A DNA stretch of 64,000 bases from Pomphorhynchus laevis (taxonomy: Eukaryota; Acanthocephala; Palaeacanthocephala; Echinorhynchida; Pomphorhynchidae), in NCBI GenBank assembly GCA_012934845.2, contig WNNJ02001279.1, forward strand, positions 1-64,000, in the 5' to 3' direction. Under the pieces are notes generated by a model, which was given only the letters and a program-made list of their open reading frames with translations, did not search any database and had not been told where the DNA came from. The number at the start of each line of letters is the position of its first letter. Position 1 is the first letter of the stretch. The position numbers and the translations under genes were made by a program. Below, in pieces: positions 46,541 through 59,400 of this stretch.

Positions 46541-48921
46541 TAGTTATCCCTACTAGCACACTACAAAATCGATAGTTTCATCGTTGGTTTCTTCCGTTTT
46601 TATTGTATAAATACATCATTTTTCTTTTTTCATGTCAAAACATAACACTTGAAAAGGATTATCGCAATAGTCGAAAATTTGTGAACAATAACTTTATTTT
46701 TCTATTCCTCTTAAGAGTACATCGAACGTAAGCACCATGTCACTTATATATAAGATACTGTTATCTATATCCGGCTGGGATCTTATATAGATCAGTTATA
46801 TAATAAACGGGTTTAGTTGTTCACCAGTAAAATCTTAAGTGGTGTATTCAATAGATTAATAAGTTTTAACTATATCTAATAGCTAAGAAATTTAATTAAC
46901 CGCTTAAATATCTTACTCCTAATATTTTCAATAATTCAGATTTTTTTTAACTTTAAGTATATTTTAGACAATATACATTTTATTATCCTTAATTTATATG
47001 TAATCAATGTATTTCATACTTCAAAACATTGTTTTTTACTTCAGTATCATACTCTAGTTTCATTTTCTAAAATAATAATGTGCATATGTAATGTAAATCA
47101 GATCATTTTAATAGAACTACCTCTTATATTTTAAGAATATTTACGGCATAAATAATGATTTTCTTGTAACTTCCTAGTATTTTTATGAACCGATTAATAG
47201 ACAATATACGTAAAATATATACTTTTATATTGACAATCCGTAAAATATATATTCTTATAAAATAGGAATATATTAAATGTATTAAGCTATTTTTATTCTT
47301 AATTAAAGTATTTAATATTTAATAATATTAAATTTTAATAATATTATTAATATTAAATTTAATATTTATTTTATTAATATAAAATATTTTTTTGTAAATT
47401 CCTAGTATTTTTATGAAGCGGTTAATAGATAATAAAATATAATAAAATATATTTAACATAATAATATACTTAACATATTGACAATCCGTAAAATATATAT
47501 TCTTATTCTTATAAAATAAGAATCCGGAAATCTTAAATGTCTTCAATATTTATATTCTTAAATATCTATACTTAATATAAATATTAATATATTAATTATT
47601 AATATATAAATTTATTCTTAATCTTGAAAGAATTTGTATAACACAATATTTACAAAAGCTGTAATTTAAGAAGCGAAGTGTAAAACTCACAAAAATATGA
47701 CATACGCAATTTCCTCAACACAGACAAAATTTGTCTCTACTTTTACTTCTTAAAATAGGCTTGAAATAGCTAACTTTGCAACATAAAAAGCTCAAATTTT
47801 GAATCACCTTCCAGATTGGGTGGTTTGATCTTTTTTACAAGAATCTAGGTTTTAGTATAAACAATATCTAAATAAAAATCCAAGTTTAACCTTTTAGTAT
47901 AATGCTAACTAATTCTCCGATTCGACAAAAGTAGTAGTTTATGGAGTAGATAAATAGCAGCCAGAATCCATTATTACATAAGTTTATCATGGATATTTAA
48001 CTGTCCCCAATTTAACACTAGAAAACGCCTAGTTAAACCATTGTGCAACACCTATAAAACTGAAATTGACTATCTAGGTCAAATTGGGAAAATAAATTTA
48101 AAGAAAAAGAAATTTAAATCCATATATAGATCACTCGGATTGAAAATAGCAGCGTACATTTACATACTACATTTATAGAAATATTACGACAGATAATTAG
48201 AACAGAATCATATTCGAGTTTATTTGATATTAAGAATTTAGCCAATAAACATTACGGCAGCATTTGCTCTATTCGCTTATAAATACAGTTTAATGTACGA
48301 TAGAAAACCACAAACTATTTAATTGTATATTAATAATTTTAAATTTTTGGTTCACTCATAAAATTATTATTATGTATGTCAATTAGACATCATAATTGAT
48401 TACGACTGAAACTATCGTATTTTGATATGATATTTACAGAAACATGTGAAATAGTATCTTAAATCATTAAAGATGAACTTATTATAATTTAAAATACACT
48501 TGATACCTCAAAACGTTACAACCATTTTTAAATGATGGCCATATCTGTTCCGGCATTTCCGATGGGAAATTCTTGTAATTCTGCATCGGAATTACATGTC
48601 CATGGGAATTCTTGTATTTCCCAATCAGACAGGAAAAGTTATCACCTTTCTATTTAATTGATAAAGTTGTTACTATAAATTAATGATATCTTTGTACAGT
48701 AAGATGATATTTTAACTGCCAAAATTTCACATATTAAATTCGTGAATATTTTTCTCGAAGAGTATAAAGTTTGTCTCGCGAGTAAAAATCTTCTTACTCG
48801 GTAAATTTTTGTATACTCTGTGAACTAAATAATAGTGTAACCCAAAATCAGCAAATTTTTTTTAATCTCGGTAAAAGTGGATGAGTATAATCTAGAAAAA
48901 ACTGTTTTACAAACGGGGTAG
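46541..48921. other. Long AT-rich intergenic region
   Basis: No gene supported. A local duplication around CCGATGGGAAATTCTTGTA recurs twice within 48555-48625. The phrase TTCCTAGTATTTTTATGAA recurs at 47172 and 47399, with flanking sequence, as a diverged duplication. Confidence 0.4.
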
Positions 48922-49097
48922 ACAATCACAAAGCCATTCTAAACAAATTAAATCGGGAATATGATGGTAATCGTGAAACTATTGTATCGTGCTTAGAAAC
49001 TCGCATCGGTCATGTAAAAAGATTTCTTGCACTACAAATGATCACTAAGCTTACATATGATAGATGGCGTAGCGAAATAGACAAAACTGTAAAATAG
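48922..49097 (+). CDS. Candidate terminal exon, unidentified protein
   Basis: After an acceptor-like ACGGGGTAG (48913-48921) the frame is open for 57 codons to a TAG at 49095. It reads NHKAILNKLNREYDGNRETI, then VSCLETRIGHVKRFLALQMI and TKLTYDRWRSEIDKTVK. Charge and codon make-up look like a real helical protein end, unlike the flanks. I do not recognise it; an upstream exon was not found. It could be host or transposon. Confidence 0.4.
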
Positions 49098-49560
49098 CAA
49101 CATTAAAACCGAGACTGTAAGTTTTACTAGCTATATAACAAAAGATTGGTGTTGTCGGAATTATAACACAAATCAGAAACACACACGTAGCACAAATGTT
49201 ATAGATGCGCCACCATATAATGATGTACGCAAAATCTTTCGATTCAGCGTATTTTATTCGTTTGTTGTTTAACGCGATGATATAACAGTAAATTAGTTTC
49301 TAATTTGACAATATCTCGACATTGACAAGATTGCAGAAATTTTGGAATAGGAAATTGGAAAAGATAATTTCCGATCCTCAAAGGGAGCACTTCATATAAA
49401 ATAAATTTATAATGAAATATACTATACTGAAGCTATCACAAAAAATTAATGTCAACACGAGTCAACAAATAATATTTCCTTTTCGAATAATATATAATTA
49501 TATATTATTATATATTACAAATAATATTACAAATATATATACAAATAATATTTTCTTTAT

Positions 49561-49725
49561 CTGCTATGGCCGGTCCCAAGTCCGTGCTGAGAAAAGAGGA
49601 GAGTTGGCGATATACTTCGTGACAAGCCAGTCGTAAAAACAAAGCCGTCGCATCAACAGTACAAAATGGTGTCTCAATGACGCGGACTCCGTAACTAAGC
49701 GGAACAAACGCTGAAGAAAAAGAAG
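49561..49725 (+). repeat. SINE-like repeat, copy 1
   Basis: From ATGGCCGGTCCCAAGTCCGT to GGAACAAACGCTGAAGAAAA. It matches, in reverse, 59224-59443 (GGCCGGTTCCAAGCCCGTGA, then CGAAACAAACGCTGAATAAA). An internal block of about 50 bases is absent from this copy. It has an A-rich tail and no long reading frame. It may be a SINE or the end of a LINE; no pol III A/B boxes are claimed. Confidence 0.65.
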
Positions 49726-50485
49726 AAGATTAATTAAATTTATTATTTATTAAAATTATCTTTAATTTATTATTAAAACGTACAAATCAGATAACTTTGT
49801 CTACGTAATTATATTATATATAATATAATTATATATAATTACATATAATTAATATAATTAATATATGATATATAATTATATAATATTTTATACAATTTAT
49901 ATTTATATCAAGTTATTTCTGTTTTTGCTTGAACCTTTGAAATAACTGAAACTATGTAATTGCGGATGTTTAATTAATTAAGTAATAAATAATTAAACAC
50001 CTTATTATTAATTTATTATCATTTATTATTTCTGTATACTCATTACAGAGACAATATCTTAGTCAATCAAATTTAATTTGGATCTCCTCGGATAATGGGC
50101 CTGTTAAATTTTGGAACATTAAATCAAAGATAAAGTGTAGATTTTAATGCTTTTTTTTATTAGTCTTCGAAAAAACATGGAAATCAATTTTTTCAATTAC
50201 AAAAATTAAATAAATTTTTGGTTGACATACCTTCTTTCATCCAAGAATTCCATTATTTCTACAGTCATAATAATTACTATTATTTCACTATTATTACAAG
50301 CCCTGATCAATATTCACAAAGATTTCGACGTAAATCAATTACCAGTAACTTAAAAGTTTTGACTTAAATCAGTTACTAATAACTGACTTAAATCAGTATC
50401 TAATTAAAACTGAGCATATATTTAAAAATTGTAATTCTAGATGAGGAATTTTAAATAATCACTGATTTATACAGCACTGATTACG
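49726..50485. other. 5' flank of the AP-1 sigma gene
   Basis: AT-rich with TA microsatellite-like sequence (49800-49870). The promoter and 5' UTR of AP1S should lie at its right end; no motif is called. Confidence 0.4.
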
Positions 50486-53400
50486 ATGGTATATTTAAAA
50501 GGCTAATGTAGCTATAGTGTTCATTTTTACATTGTTCAAAGATACGATTTATTTTGCTGTTCAGCAGGCAAGGAAAATTACGCCTACAGCGGTGGTACAC
50601 CTGTATATCCGAAAAAGAAAAGAAAAAGACAATTAAAGATATAATAAGCACTGTTTTGGCGAGAAACCCTAAAATGTGCAACTTTTTAGAATGGCACGAT
50701 CTAAAAATTGTTTACAAAAGGTATTTCTAAAAGTATTATACATTTATAATTTATTGAATACGGAAGAATCTTAGAGTATTTATGATAATTATAATTTTTA
50801 GTAAAATAATATCAATTTTTAGTTAATATTAAAGTGGACAGACATATAGTATATTAAGGTATATACTATAAAAGTATATTATTAAAGTATTTATTAAAGT
50901 ATATATATGAAAGTATATATAAAATATATTAGAACGCAAATTTTATTGTAATATATTAATTACCATGAAAGGTTGCAATGCAATATATATTAGATAATAC
51001 CAAGTTATATATTGGCATGAAATGCTATATAAAGAGAGAATCATGTTAGATCAACGATTAAATTTCGCATTCGTAATATTTTTAATTCGAGGATCGGAAT
51101 CTATAAATATTATAGATAATTAAAAATTCATAATTATTAAGAAGGATTAATTATTAATGTACGAAGTAATAAAGTTAAAAAGAAATAATACAAATAAAGA
51201 TAAGAAAATTGGGTTACTAAAAAATACCGTAGATGCTTTTGAATAAATTTAACTCACTCGCCAAATTGCTCTGTACCAATATTAACATTTAAAAAATCGC
51301 ATAAATTTAAGAAATATTTAAACAATTTGAATTTAGGTAATGTGGCACTTAGGTGCATAAGCTTTGGATATGTATAGTATTTACTAAATATTAAAACGCA
51401 AATAAAATATATCAAAATTCGCTTGATAACATCTAATAGCAAATATTACTGTCGCGCTATTCTTATTCGACATTTGCAATAAATAGACACAAAAGTTCGA
51501 TTGATAATATCTTAATGGCAAATATTATGCTAGAGCTAGTCTCATATAATTTTGAGGGTTGCTACCATAACTACCATCGATAGTTATTTAGTAATTATTT
51601 ATATTTTTAAATAAATGATCATGGGTTATCATTTAATGTGTAAACGCTCAAGCATATTTAGTTTGGAAGCAGAACCATTTGCCTACCGGATGATTTCGTA
51701 AATCTTTAATACTGATATAAATATACAAATTCCTCGATGATTGTAATAAAATCACCTGTGATAAAGCTTGTATTAATTAAATCTTCCGTACAGTCTAATA
51801 TTCGAAGCTAAAGAAAATTGGATATCAAGCATATTTTAATTGTTTGGTTTTTCATATAATTGAGATTTTTAATGACACTACACGCTGTTTTAATTCTATT
51901 TATAATCCAACAACAGTACGCTACATTTCAGTATTGGTGAGGCTTATCAGCTACTGATCCAATACCTACGATTCACGTTTCGGTCCTTTTAATGTTGGCT
52001 GACGATCACTCGACTCGTCTGCTTTTTTGACATTTAGATTTAATTAAAGATTTGCGTCTTACATTTTGGAAATTTTAATGAAATCACTTATGAATTCACA
52101 TTAAATCAGCAATGGTAGGGGAAGTATCTACCTTCAATTTGAAAAGCTACCTATTTTTGCAATGCAGTCATTGTTACCATTGAAATTTTGATGACTTTAT
52201 TCTGCCCTCTGCTTTAATCCTATCTATAAGCCAACAGCAGTATGCTACATTTCAGTATTGGTGGGCCTCATCAGCTACTGATCCAATACCTACGTTTCAC
52301 GTTTCGGTCCGTGAAATATTTAAAATTTAACAATTAAATTTTTAATTGCTAGTGTTGAAATTTAGATATTTTTAATGAATGTGCCACCTACAACTGAGAC
52401 CATAATTATATTATTAGGTTTAACTGATAAATTGTGATTATGGCCACCTTATTGAAAAATAGCACAATTAAGTAAATTTATTTCGTAGAAATACTTGCTT
52501 CCTTCATTTGGTATACTAATTGATGAAAGGGGAATATGTAGCAACTTTTCCTGTGTAAAATATTCTCGTTTTAGTTCCGGAAACAAATCGTTCAACAAGA
52601 AATTATATGGATAATGAATAATTTTAAAGATCATTTAACCTTTTTATTTAATCATAATTGAAAATATCCGATTTTGATCAATTTTTAAATTTTCAATTTT
52701 GGAGCAAAATTGTATCAGCCTTCCTAAGTTCGAAGGCTGACATCCGCCTCAGGACCGTGTCTCACTTCCTCCTTAGGACTGCTCCGTGCTTCCACATCAA
52801 AAGCTTTTTGAACTTCGATGACGTTGTGAGACAACTGCTAACTGAAATATTGAATCTCCATCCTAATGACGACGTATGGCGGCAACCGACTTTGCCAATC
52901 CGTTTCGGCGGTGTCGGCATCTAATAATCTTTCAAGACGCCATTACCCTTTCATCGCTTCAATAAATGCGCACACGATTTGGTTATACAGATGCTTCGCT
53001 GTAAGCTTAGTCGCAACGCCGGGTTACACAATTCTGACTGTGCCAATGCCACCATCCGGTAGTGAGCTGAATTCGGCTTAGCTGTTCCATTGAACCAAAC
53101 ACTTTAGAAACAATGGACGTATAAGCTCTATAAGATGCACAGCAAACGCTTACTGAATGGATCGCGAACTCCGGAGACACATGCGCGACTGCTATCCGTT
53201 GCCTCAAAATGGTCGAGCACATTCCTTGAAGCTGTACCTATCACGTCAGTGATAGGTACAAAGCTCAACGACCAATCACTAACACTGGCTGTCGCACTGA
53301 GGCTGGGCGTACCCCGTAGGCAGTCTTTCGAATGCGCTTAGGGTCAAACAATCGAGCAAAACAGCTCGCAAGACTGGACTGCTGAGGGTCAAAGGCTCGC

Positions 53401-56400
53401 CACTCACACCACCTAGCAGTTGATCAGCTCTTGAAAATAGCCTTTTAAGATTCGGGATTGCCGTCAAGGTTAGAGCCTACCGGTCTTCTACGAAATGAAG
53501 GAAAACGGTCAGACGGCGCGACATTGCTGTTATAGGAAGGCGGCCGAAATCTTGTATGGGACTTCATATGTCCGATTTCTTTGCGGGCAGCGTTTAACCC
53601 ATGCTGTGTCTTCCGGTGGCTCTGTCGCTCACCACGCAGAAGACGGAAACCGCCTTAAGTACAGGGTCATGGATACCAACATTTTTCATTTTGTGCATGT
53701 AGCCGTCATGACCCTTGGCACGGTCGGCAGTGTAGCGCGGAAACGCCGCCTGCTTTTTAGAATTCGCTTAAGACTACGAATTAAATTCATTTTACAGCTG
53801 TTAGATTTTATTTGTATCGTAAATTATTTTAATAATTAATCAATTTTGGAGCAGAATTAACAAATCCTTTCTATTGTTAAAAATTTTATCCTGTTTGGTT
53901 GATTCCGCTCCAGAATTAAAAATCATAACAATTATTAAACTTTTAAGATATGCGAGCTTATTCTTCTGTTGCGCAATTGACCAAGACGACAACGAATTAC
54001 TGACTTTAGAAGTGATTCATCGATACGTTGAAATACTTGACAAATATTTTGGGAGTGTAAGTAATACTGCTGAATAGTAGTTTAAAAAAGCAAACTGATA
54101 TTTCAACATTATTTCTGAAATTATTATGTTAATAATACAATAATATAGTAAAAAAAATAAATACAGGAGAACGTTTGTCTTCTTCGTAGAGAAATGTCAT
54201 TCTTTTAGCAAGACTGGCTGCTACCACCAGCCTACCATGTTCTTGCCCTTTGGAGCCGTCGCCAGAATGCTGACAGCATTTCCACGTTGGATGGCGATGC
54301 TAAGGTTTTGGAAGAGGTATGAAGTAGCACGTGAATCCCAGGTAACGTGCTTCAATCTTTTTCCTATCCCCTTCACAAGAGCCAAAGCGGAAGAGCCCAG
54401 TGATCCATAAGTCTCTACTCCAAAAGGGCAAAATATGTGGGACATGGTCAAGTCGGCATATTTCAGCCGTTTGCGCTCTTCGGCATATGAAGCTGCTTCG
54501 CCCGCTCCTCTGGCTGCATTCCTAACATTGCTGGCTGCGAGGGTGTCCACGCAGGTGGCGTCCCACATCAAACATTTATCTACACGCCAAGGGAAAATGG
54601 TGATTCCATCAGAACGTCGACCGTCCGATTGCATACATTGGATGGCTATGAAATTATAAGTAATTATAATTAATACCATTTCTAGATTTTGCTTCAGGTA
54701 ACTATAGAAATATATTAAATGATTCAAGCAATGATAAAAACCTTTAGTAATTAAAGTATCAATTTTTACGGATGATAAATATTTACTGAGTAGTTCTAAA
54801 TGCAAAACGAGTATTTCATTCTGATCACAACTTCTGAGCAGAATTTTAGTAAATAAAAATCCTTGTAAACGTTCGAAGAAAGGATATTGAGAACGGTAAT
54901 TAATATTTGCGAAAATCTTACGGACTACACATTTAAAATATATGCATAGAGATGCTTAAGCATCTCTATGCATATAGAGATGCTTAAGTATCAGTATAGT
55001 ATACTGATATATATATATATCAGTATACTATACTGATATATATCAGTATAGTATATACTCTCTAAGTATCAGCATTGCGCTACTAAAAACTAATTTACGA
55101 GATGTGTGGGCTGTGTTAAAACTGCTAGAAAAGCCTTAAGTAACAACAACAATTTCTTGACAACCACGTGTCCAGGTGTCGGGTCGTGGAGGCCGTGCAC
55201 GAACCAAACTACTCCAGACATTGCGATTCTGGGCGACAGACCAGAGTTCTCTTTCAGATAGCCCAAGGCGGTCTTCAGCCAGTTTCGAGATTTGATCTCT
55301 CCACCTGTACTGAGTTCTATCTTGAGGTGTCTTTCCAGAGAGTTTGGCCTGGAAAACCCTCCGAGGAAGGCGATCTCTAGACATCCTCAGAATATGTCCT
55401 AGCCACCTCAGCTGACTTCCTTCAATGCTGAGAAGCAGCGACCTTACTCCAAGTCCATCCCGGATGACGGAATTCCTAACCGTATTTTTAAGGCTAACAC
55501 CGGCCACACCGCAAAGAAACATCATTTCGGTCGCCTGTGTTCGAGATATTATCCTTTCGGTCATAACCCAAATAGGAACAAATATAGGAACAAAATTGCG
55601 TGGTAAACATAAAGCTTCGCCCGAAGACTCAACTCCCGCTTCACCATGACATACCTGTACAAATAACGCATTGCTGCGTTGGCTGCACAATTTCCGTTTA
55701 TTAAAATATCCTTGATGTTCCTGCCGTCCCTCGAGAACAATACCCAAAGATACTTGAAATCCTCCACATCAGGAAGAACCTGTTCCCCAATCCGGATTGA
55801 CATTAGCCCCTGAATCCGAAACGAACACAGAGACAGTCTTCCAGGCACTAACCAACATCCATGCCGCTTGGCATTCCATCGAGAATAGATCTAGTAGGCA
55901 TTGTAAGTCCTCAGGACACGAAGTAAACAAAACAACGTCATCTGTAAAAATCAGAGATGGTATCCTGATGGAACCGAACTAAATACCGACATCCGTCAGA
56001 GCAGCCCGTCTCGAAATTTTGTCCATGTAAACCAGGAACAAAAGTGGAGACAAAGAACAACCCTGACGAAGCCCAACTCCTACTGGAAATGATTTAGACT
56101 TCCCACCTAGGACACGAACACAACTCATACTTTGATCATACAGAGAAGCAACAGCTACCCGAAGACTTTAAGTTGTACTATCTTAATAGTATTACCTTGT
56201 CAACTTTTTTATTATTCACGAAACATTCAAAATATTCACTTTCTGATTTTGCCGAAATACATTCAATGTTCAACTCATGCATTTTCGATTATGGCTCTCT
56301 CTAATTCCTCATAGCAACTTATGATTATCCATAAATATATATTGTTAAATTTAATCTTAAGGGTAAGATAAATAATGATTTTTTAAAATTTAAAGTATTT

Positions 56401-59400
56401 ATTAGGAAGCACATCAGCAAATAAGATTTATTGAAAACTACTACTTAGACAACAATCGATTCCGTATTTAAAAATACGAGGTATTTTTAAAACTCAACTT
56501 TTATGAATTTGTGACGTACTAAATCAATCAATTCTTTTAATGATGAATCAACAATCAATTATTCATTAAAATTTGGAATCATAAATTCCAAATACGAAAT
56601 AAGAACTTGTAAATGGCAAATCAAATACACATTGTTAGTTATATTGCGTTATCGAATCATATTCTTAGGCTCTGATAATGGCCGTACCCCCGAAATAAAA
56701 CTTATGTACTTCCAGTTAAATTAATATATAGAGGAATACCGTCCAAATATTTTTAAGTAAAAAATTAGATTATTAAAACAAATTAGTAATAATTATTTAA
56801 TTAATTATTTAATTTAATTAATTAATTATTTTAATAAATTTAATTTAATTTTTAAAAATTTTAATAATTTTAATTAAATTATTAAATCGTTTTAGCAATT
56901 TTATTATTAATCAAATAATGACAATTTATCTATTAAATTAAAAATATGAGTTTATATTCAAAATATCCAAAAAATATTTTTATCTTATTATCAATAACCG
57001 TGACATCATCGTGATAACTACATTGATAAGTTATCATTGAGATAACCATCGTGACATCAGAGATAACTATCAATAGTCTGCACATAATCTAATGCATATC
57101 ATTATCCGTATGATCATATGATCTATATTTGTATAAATTATTTGAATTAAAAAGTACGAGTTTTTATCGTTATTTGCATTTATTCAAATGGATAAAGTAG
57201 AAAATACATTTACATTCGGTGACATATTTGTGCAACTATCAAATTATCAATTTTCAAAGTATAACTAATACTAAATATGTGAAACTTTGTTTAGTTGACG
57301 TGAAATCATTGACCCCTAGACGTTGTTAACTGTGTATAATAGTTTATCTTTTGAGGTATGTGAGCTCGATATTATCTTCAATTACGAAAGAGCATATTTT
57401 GTTTGGGATGAATTTGTTTGTGGTGGATATCTACAAGAGAGCAGCAAACGTGCAGTTCTTAAGGCTGTAGGTGACCAGGATAACATTCAAGAAGTAAGCT
57501 TATACTACGCTATTCTAATAATTGTCTAGTTTCTTAAATTTGTTAATTTAATATTTCTTAATATTAAATATAAAAGTCTTTAATATAAAAATAATAATTT
57601 AATAATTTATAATTTATTTATTAATAACTTTTTATTAAAGTAACGCCAATTAGATAAGCTCTTGCAAAGAGCATCTTTAATTGACTTTTAATAATTATTA
57701 GAAATTGGGAATTTTAATTTATTTTCAAAATATCTAGTAATTTTTATGTAATTAGCATTTATTATTTAAGGTATTAATTATTGGAAAAAATTACTCGATT
57801 TCTTTTGCATATTAGTAAGACATTTTTATTAATTAATTAATTTTTTTAATTAATTTTAATTAATATTTTCAGATTATATAAACGTTGAACAATCACTTGA
57901 ATAATGACAATTTATCTAATATATTAAATATATTTTTATCAAATATATTTAATAATATATTTCTCTTAAAAATATTTAATAGAAAAATAATTTAATAAGT
58001 TATCTTAGAAACTATTCTAAAATAGAATTGCTTTTATTTTAAATTTAATTTATTTTCAAAAAATCTAGTAATTTTTATGTAATTCACATTTATTATTTAA
58101 GGTATCAATTCTTGAAAAAAATTTGTTCGATTTCTTTCCCATAAGAATTTATTTTAAGAATGTATATAATTTAATGAAACATTTTATTACAAATAAATTT
58201 ATAACAAATAAATTTATAATGAAAAACTTGTCGATGTTCTATAGTTGAAAAATACTTCATGTAGAATATAATATGCATAAAAAAATATAAAATAATGGAT
58301 TATGAACCTAAATTTTTCTATCATCTTACCAGAGATAAGTTCAGCATAGAAATGAACAATCATTCACTTTTATTGTTGCTTTAAAACTTATTGATCATGT
58401 GAAGCTAGAAAATATATGCATAAAATGCTTGTTATTGACTAACTAATGATGTAAAAGTATGCTTGAATTAAATCCCAAATGGTAAACTTGATGTTATTTT
58501 TCAAACAATCCCTCAAATGCATAAATCCTTAACACCAATTTTATATTGAACGGATCCAAGAGTGAAACTGTAACATCTAGATGTTGTTACTAGTGTTTGA
58601 ACTCAAATGCCAATGTCTCACATCCACTTATTTTCTCGGTTACCGAAATATCAAATATCAATAATAAATATTTTAGAAAACGAAGTGTTTAAACTGAACA
58701 AATATCAAATTATTAATATATTATATACGTGATATTATTCAACCTTTATACTTTGGATAATGTTGTCAACAAACATTGATATAATTCAATATCATCATTA
58801 AATGATTTGAAATTATGAGTTTTAGAGGATTGCAACTGTTTCATTTGAGGACGCGGGACTCGCTTGTTCAGAAAGTATCGCATTGTATGAATAATACAAT
58901 AAAAAAAGAAATTAGGCTTAAAGCAACTGTCCTAGCGTTCAATTATCCTTATGTTATGTATGATATTTTGGATATCAGAATCAATTGATAACAAAATTGC
59001 GTTTCCATTATTACCGATACAACTCAATGTAAATTAAAAAATGAAACTTTGAGTCGTATAAATAATATTTAGATGATATAATAAAAGAACATTTAGACAA
59101 TTTACAGGAAATATTTTTTAAATAATAAAAATTAGTATTGTTTTCATTAATTTAAAAAGTTATAATTTAAAAGATTATCTTCATTATCTTTAATCACATA
59201 TAATAGAATTAAATAACTTATTCTTTTTATTCAGCGTTTGTTTCGCTTCGCCACGGAGTTTGCATTTTCTGTTTGCGCAGAGAACGTGGCTGTACCATTG
59301 TAGTCGTATTTCGCAAAGTTCATTGAGACATCATTTCATAATGTTGATGCGGCGTTTGTTTTACGGCTGGCTTGTTGTCACGAAGTCTATCGCCAACCCT

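Noticed and set aside
50481-50681. Minus-strand 66-codon frame
   Set aside because: Exact antisense shadow of AP1S exon 2, which encodes [13 protein letters not shown].
54435-54659. Plus-strand 74-codon frame
   Set aside because: Antisense shadow of the LINE family E C-terminal domain on the minus strand.
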